In this document: one piece after another, positions 15,833 through 19,118 of the stretch | Layout of the letters: every line of letters starts with the position of its first letter | Numbering within the stretch: position 1 is the first letter of the stretch | Source: Acetofilamentum sp. | Lineage (GTDB): Bacteria; Bacteroidota; Bacteroidia; Bacteroidales; JAFGXI01 | Length of the DNA: 19,118 nucleotides | Direction of reading: 5' to 3' | Assembly: GCA_020720565.1 (NCBI GenBank) | Contig: DYOK01000026.1 | Span: forward strand, 1 to 19,118 | The notes under the pieces: model-generated | Seen by the model: only the letters and a program-made list of their open reading frames with translations | The model's database searches: none | Told to the model about the DNA's origin: nothing | Position numbers and translations under genes: made by a program

Positions 15833-15971
15833 TAAATTGGACTTTTTTTAAGGAAAAAGTTATAAAACAGTATGGTTTAATAGTTTTTTATCGTTTAAAA
15901 ACGACAATTGAAATTTCAAAGATTTCTCTAAATCGTTATTGTGGAATCGTATTTATAAAAAGGGTTAGCAT

Positions 15972-16007
15972 GTAAAAGAGAAAAGCACCACGATAACGTG
16001 ATGCTTT
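15972..16007 (-). terminator. Terminator of the T9SS propeller gene
   Basis: On the minus strand AAAGCA (16007-16002), one mismatch and CACG (16000-15997) pair with CGTG (15992-15989) and TGCTTT (15987-15982) around TTAT. A T-rich tract (TTTTCTCTTTT) follows. It lies about 70 nt beyond the stop at 16077. The adjoining E2 gene has only a weak AT hairpin (15841-15860) and may share this region for termination. Confidence 0.6.
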
Positions 16008-16076
16008 CACTAACAACTAAAACTTACTACTGCTTTTTTTCATGGTTGATAACCAGATCTTTTTTTATCCATAAGC

Positions 16077-17144
16077 TTAATGTTTTATTATGAATTTATG
16101 GTTAATGAATTCTTTGTTGGTGATGATTTGGCAAATGTATGAGCCTGTTTCGAAGTGGGTATTTAAGACAGTTACTGTATTAGCGTTTTGTGTCCAAGTA
16201 TCTAAAATTTGTCCTTTCATGTCTACTATTTGAACGCTTGCTACTTGCCCGATTATTGAACCAATTTGTATGGTGATGTTTTCGTTTGCAATAGTTGGAT
16301 ATACTTTGCTAATTTTTTCGCTAATGGTTCCAACTTGTGTGTCAATGTGTTGAGTAATTCTAATTTGGTAGATGGAATCGGAACTATTATTTGCTACCCA
16401 CAAATATTCACCGTCGAAAGTTAAACCATTTGGATATACTCCTCCTGGTGCTGCAATCATTCGGTCGCTTGCGAAATTATCTTTAGATATTCGATGGATC
16501 GTTTGAGTGATATTGTCGGTACACCAAAAATAATCGTCTTGCGAAGTTATTCCAGAAGGATATTGACCTACTGCAGGATATTCAACCATACAATTGGTAT
16601 CGCATACAATGTTTCGGGTGATATCACCAGCAACATAAGCGTTCGGGCTGATGGCATCGTTGTACCAAATTGAACTACCGGAGATTTCTAAACCTGTAGG
16701 ATAGGTATTGTCTTGTTGTAACACTTTGGTATAAACTTCTGCACCGGTATTTCTGTCAATCCCAACAATGGTTTTTGTGGCGTTATTTATGGTATAAATT
16801 ACACCATTACTGTAAGTCATTCCATAAGGGCGTTGAATGCTAATGGCTATCGTTTCGACAATTTGACCAGATTGTGGATCCATCCCATAAAGCATGTATT
16901 CATTATATCCATTAATCCAGATCAATTCACCATCAAAACATATATCCGCAGTATATGGGCAAGGCGAAGCAAATACATTTACAATTTCAGCTTGTTCTAC
17001 CTCTGTTGAAGCATCTCTATTATTAAGCTGTAATTCTGCGACATGCACTTTGTCGGTGGGCATTCCCATATAGTCTAAATATTGTGCGCTTACATTTATA
17101 CTTAAGCTTACAATTGCCGATATTATAATTTGTGTTTTCATCAT
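16077..17144 (-). CDS. Secreted beta-propeller-like protein with T9SS sorting domain
   Basis: 355 residues. The N-terminus (MMKTQ, then a hydrophobic run to NVSA) is a Sec signal with likely cleavage after Ala20. Residues 60-265 hold about five repeats of a propeller blade, seen as TADICFDGELIWINGYN, RPYGMTYSNGVIYTINN, YPTGLEISGSSIWYND, YPSGITSQDDYFWCTDN and YPNGLTFDGEYLWVANN, the NHL/YVTN-like pattern. The last 75 residues (280-355; KVYPTIANENITIQI, VQIVDMKGQILD, FETGSYICQI, FIIKH at the end) form a type A sorting domain, which directs export across the outer membrane by the type IX system and is then removed. The protein would act at the cell surface or outside; ligand or activity is unknown. 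ATG at 17144 or the next codon may start it. Confidence 0.9.
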   Translation of the reverse strand: MMKTQIIISAIVSLSINVSAQYLDYMGMPTDKVHVAELQLNNRDASTEVEQAEIVNVFASPCPYTADICFDGELIWINGYNEYMLYGMDPQSGQIVETIAISIQRPYGMTYSNGVIYTINNATKTIVGIDRNTGAEVYTKVLQQDNTYPTGLEISGSSIWYNDAISPNAYVAGDITRNIVCDTNCMVEYPAVGQYPSGITSQDDYFWCTDNITQTIHRISKDNFASDRMIAAPGGVYPNGLTFDGEYLWVANNSSDSIYQIRITQHIDTQVGTISEKISKVYPTIANENITIQIGSIIGQVASVQIVDMKGQILDTWTQNANTVTVLNTHFETGSYICQIITNKEFINHKFIIKH

Positions 17145-17782
17145 TTCTCAATTTCTGTTTCGCTACCTATTCTAACGCCAAGCAGATATCGTATGTTCAT
17201 CGTTTTTTTTTGTGATATCGAAATGTAACCTTTTTAAATGTGCTAAATGCCAGATATACAATTATATAAAATACGAATTGCTCTACCACATACATTGCAA
17301 AACCGCTAAAACTCTTAGGATAGTTACACAAATTGATATTTGGCAGCTCATTTTGTTGAAATACAGTTTATTACGTAATACCAAATACACGCGTTTTTAT
17401 CGCACTGATGTCGTTTTTATCAACAATCATTTGTTTTAGCATCGCAAATATCAGAATTTCAATAGAATACAATTTGTATTTTTGAACAAACTTGTTCTGT
17501 AAATTTTTTACTGACTCTTGCCGCTTATTGGGTTGATCATTCTTTCTCTGTTTTTGACTGAAATATTAAACTAAGAAACTACACGAATTATCAACGAGAA
17601 ACGCCCAAAATATTAACTCTGAAACAAAAAGATATCAATATTTGATTGTCTACATTCTTTTTTGAGTGTTTCGTAAAAATCAATTTTTTGACTAACATAG
17701 TGTTCTTTCTATAATTCTAATCCGATAGTCTCTATATTCTATTGGACTTAATTACCTTTGCAGTCGAATATTTCAATTTAGA
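17145..17782. other. 638-bp intergenic region before bioA, no gene seen
   Basis: This AT-rich stretch separates the divergent secreted-protein and bioA genes. A 75-codon open frame at 17212-17439 has codon use and composition unlike real genes here. Two copies of GATATCG (17185-17191 and 17214-17220) lie before the secreted-protein gene. A lone TAnnTTTG match (TATTTTTG, 17477-17484) has no -33 partner and no gene behind it. No RNA structure was recognised. Confidence 0.5.
17753..17760 (+). promoter_or_regulatory. -7 box of bioA
   Basis: TACCTTTG, identical to the tRNA-Gln box, lies 22 nt before the bioA ATG. Transcription would begin near 17767, leaving a leader of only about 16 nt. No TTTG sits at the -33 distance. 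I saw no BirA-type operator. Confidence 0.6.
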
Positions 17783-19072
17783 ATGAATAATTTAGAAAGG
17801 CTAGCATTCGATAGACAACATATCTGGCATCCTTATACTTCGGCATTAGATCCACTACCGGTTTTCGAAGTCGAATCTGCGTCTGGTGTTGAAATTCGTT
17901 TGGCCGATGGTCGCGTATTGCTCGATGGCATGTCGTCGTGGTGGGCTGCAATCCACGGTTACAATCATCCAGAATTAAACAAGGCCGTTGAAAATCAGAT
18001 TAAATCGATGAGTCATGTGATGTTTGGTGGTTTAACACATAAGCCGGCTATCGAATTGGCTCAAAAACTTATCGAAATTACGCCTGATGGTCTAGATTGG
18101 GTTTTTTATTCCGATTCTGGAAGTGTGGCCGTTGAGGTGGCTATGAAAATGGCACTTCAATATTGGCAATCGCAAAACAAGCCTGAGAAGAATGCTTTTG
18201 CTACACTTAAAAAAGGTTATCATGGCGATACCTGGCACGCCATGTCGGTTTGCGACCCAGAAACTGGTATGCATTCTATATATAATGACCGACTTCCAAA
18301 ACAATTTTTTGTAGAGGAGCCTCAAATTTCGTTTTTCGGCGAATGGAATGATTCGGATATATTACCACTTGAGAAATTGCTTTCGGAAAATTACAAACAA
18401 ATTGCTGCATTAATTTTGGAGCCCATTGTTCAGGGGGCTGGCGGTATGCGGTTTTATCATCCAAACTATTTAAAACAAGCCAGGCTACTTTGTAATCAAT
18501 ATGATATTTTGCTTATTGCAGACGAAATTGCAACCGGATTTGGGCGTACTGGGAAGCTTTTTGCCTGCGAACATGCCCATATTTCGCCAGATATTATGTG
18601 TCTAGGTAAAGCAATAACAGGTGGATATATGAGCTTTGCAGCCACTTTGACAAGCCAAAAGGTAGCTCAAACCATTTCTGAGGGTTCTGCAAAAGTTTTA
18701 ATGCATGGGCCAACTTTTATGGCTAATCCTTTGGCTTGTGCTTTGGCTATTGCAAATTTAAAAATCTTAGCGTCTAATAAATGGAAAAATGAGGTATTGC
18801 AGCTTGAACAGACTATGAATCTATATTTTCCTGAATTTAAATCGTTTAAAGAAGTAAAAGATGTCAGGGTTTTGGGAGCGATAGGTGTGATAGAATTACA
18901 CAAAGCTGTAGATATGAAAGTATTACAAGCAATTTTTGTGAACCATGGTATATGGCTTCGACCATTTGGAAAGTTAGTGTACACCATGCCACCTTATATA
19001 ATGAGTACCGAACAAATGAAAGAATTGATACAAAAAACTAAATCAACACTTAATCAATATTTTAACAATTAA
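17783..19072 (+). CDS. bioA: Adenosylmethionine-8-amino-7-oxononanoate aminotransferase
   Basis: BioA makes 7,8-diaminopelargonate in biotin synthesis, using S-adenosylmethionine as amino donor and PLP as cofactor. The length is 429 residues, the same as E. coli. Diagnostic positions: IWHPYTS (14-20) with the SAM-site Tyr18, MSSWWAAIHGYNHPELN (50-66), SDSGSVAVEVAMKMALQYW (110-128), KGYHGDTWHAMSV (144-156), ADEIATGFGRTG (246-257) with PLP-binding Asp247, and the Schiff-base lysine Lys276 in CLGKAITGGYM. WLRPFG near the C-terminus carries the carboxylate-binding Arg. The HPYTS and SSWW motifs separate it from ornithine/GABA aminotransferases. Other bio genes may follow beyond the window. Confidence 0.96.
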   Translation: MNNLERLAFDRQHIWHPYTSALDPLPVFEVESASGVEIRLADGRVLLDGMSSWWAAIHGYNHPELNKAVENQIKSMSHVMFGGLTHKPAIELAQKLIEITPDGLDWVFYSDSGSVAVEVAMKMALQYWQSQNKPEKNAFATLKKGYHGDTWHAMSVCDPETGMHSIYNDRLPKQFFVEEPQISFFGEWNDSDILPLEKLLSENYKQIAALILEPIVQGAGGMRFYHPNYLKQARLLCNQYDILLIADEIATGFGRTGKLFACEHAHISPDIMCLGKAITGGYMSFAATLTSQKVAQTISEGSAKVLMHGPTFMANPLACALAIANLKILASNKWKNEVLQLEQTMNLYFPEFKSFKEVKDVRVLGAIGVIELHKAVDMKVLQAIFVNHGIWLRPFGKLVYTMPPYIMSTEQMKELIQKTKSTLNQYFNN

Positions 19073-19118
19073 AAGCCTTCGGTTTAATTTGTAAATTGCT
19101 GCATATCAGCTTTTCATA

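Noticed and set aside
15841..15860. Hairpin ACTTTTT...AAAAAGT after the E2 gene as its terminator
   Set aside because: The stem is almost only A-T pairs and no T-run follows it, so it was not listed as a terminator.
17185..17220. Two GATATCG copies 29 bp apart upstream of the secreted-protein gene
   Set aside because: Seven-base repeats containing a self-complementary hexamer are expected by chance in AT-rich DNA, and no other support for an operator was found.
17212..17439. Open frame of 75 codons in the gap before bioA
   Set aside because: The composition is unlike the neighbouring genes (AT-driven, rich in Tyr, Ile and Cys), with no recognisable domain, and it lies in a low-complexity intergenic stretch.
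19073..19118. Possible terminator after bioA (AAAGCC-TTC-GGTTT)
   Set aside because: The stem is very short, needs a wobble pair, lacks a T-run and is cut by the window end, so a bio operon continuing downstream cannot be excluded.

Overview
The window reads as a chromosomal segment of a low-GC Bacteroidota bacterium, probably near Bacteroidales/Marinilabiliales. Four signs point this way: promoters of the Bacteroidota type (TTTG - 19-21 nt - TAnnTTTG) before metH and a tRNA-Gln gene, a secreted protein with a type IX secretion (T9SS) C-terminal sorting domain, a two-subunit PyrB/PyrI aspartate transcarbamoylase, and weak Shine-Dalgarno sequences throughout. The order-level guess is inference. 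No insertion sequence, phage gene, CRISPR array or rRNA was seen. Most of the window is housekeeping and metabolic.

Layout. 1-99 is the tail of an unidentified gene, ending in a short palindrome and followed by a hairpin terminator. 100-4074 is a promoter, a SAM-I riboswitch and cobalamin-dependent methionine synthase (metH). 4129-5586 (minus) is a sodium:solute symporter. 5808-6885 is a two-gene unit: a 78-residue protein resembling a ribbon-helix-helix DNA-binding protein overlaps a CheR-type methyltransferase. 7010-7080 is tRNA-Gln(UUG) with a promoter and terminator. 10216-7270 (minus) is a probable four-gene operon: EamA transporter, YigZ/IMPACT protein, pyrB, pyrI. 11826-10402 (minus) is dnaA with its own terminator. 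14178-12046 (minus) is a two-gene iron-sulfur module: a membrane protein with two [4Fe-4S] motifs and a CCG-domain (HdrB-like) protein. 14483-15832 is a stand-alone 2-oxoacid dehydrogenase E2. 17144-16077 (minus) is a T9SS-exported beta-propeller protein. 17783-19072 is bioA.

How the genes connect. metH makes methionine and spends S-adenosylmethionine (SAM) in its own reactivation, and the riboswitch before it senses SAM. BioA uses SAM as amino donor and CheR uses it as methyl donor. PyrB and PyrI form one enzyme at the start of pyrimidine synthesis. The two iron-sulfur proteins probably form one membrane-bound electron-transfer complex.

The least ordinary items are: the CCG protein, whose N-terminal cluster site has lost nearly all its cysteines; the small RHH-like protein coupled to an orphan cheR; a 13-bp palindrome AGGTC-N3-GACCT found both before pyrI and upstream of the operon containing it; and a codon-context bias favouring C over T before GA-starting codons. 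I found no clearly new multi-gene system. The CCG/membrane pair and the RHH-cheR pair are the best candidates for unknown biology.
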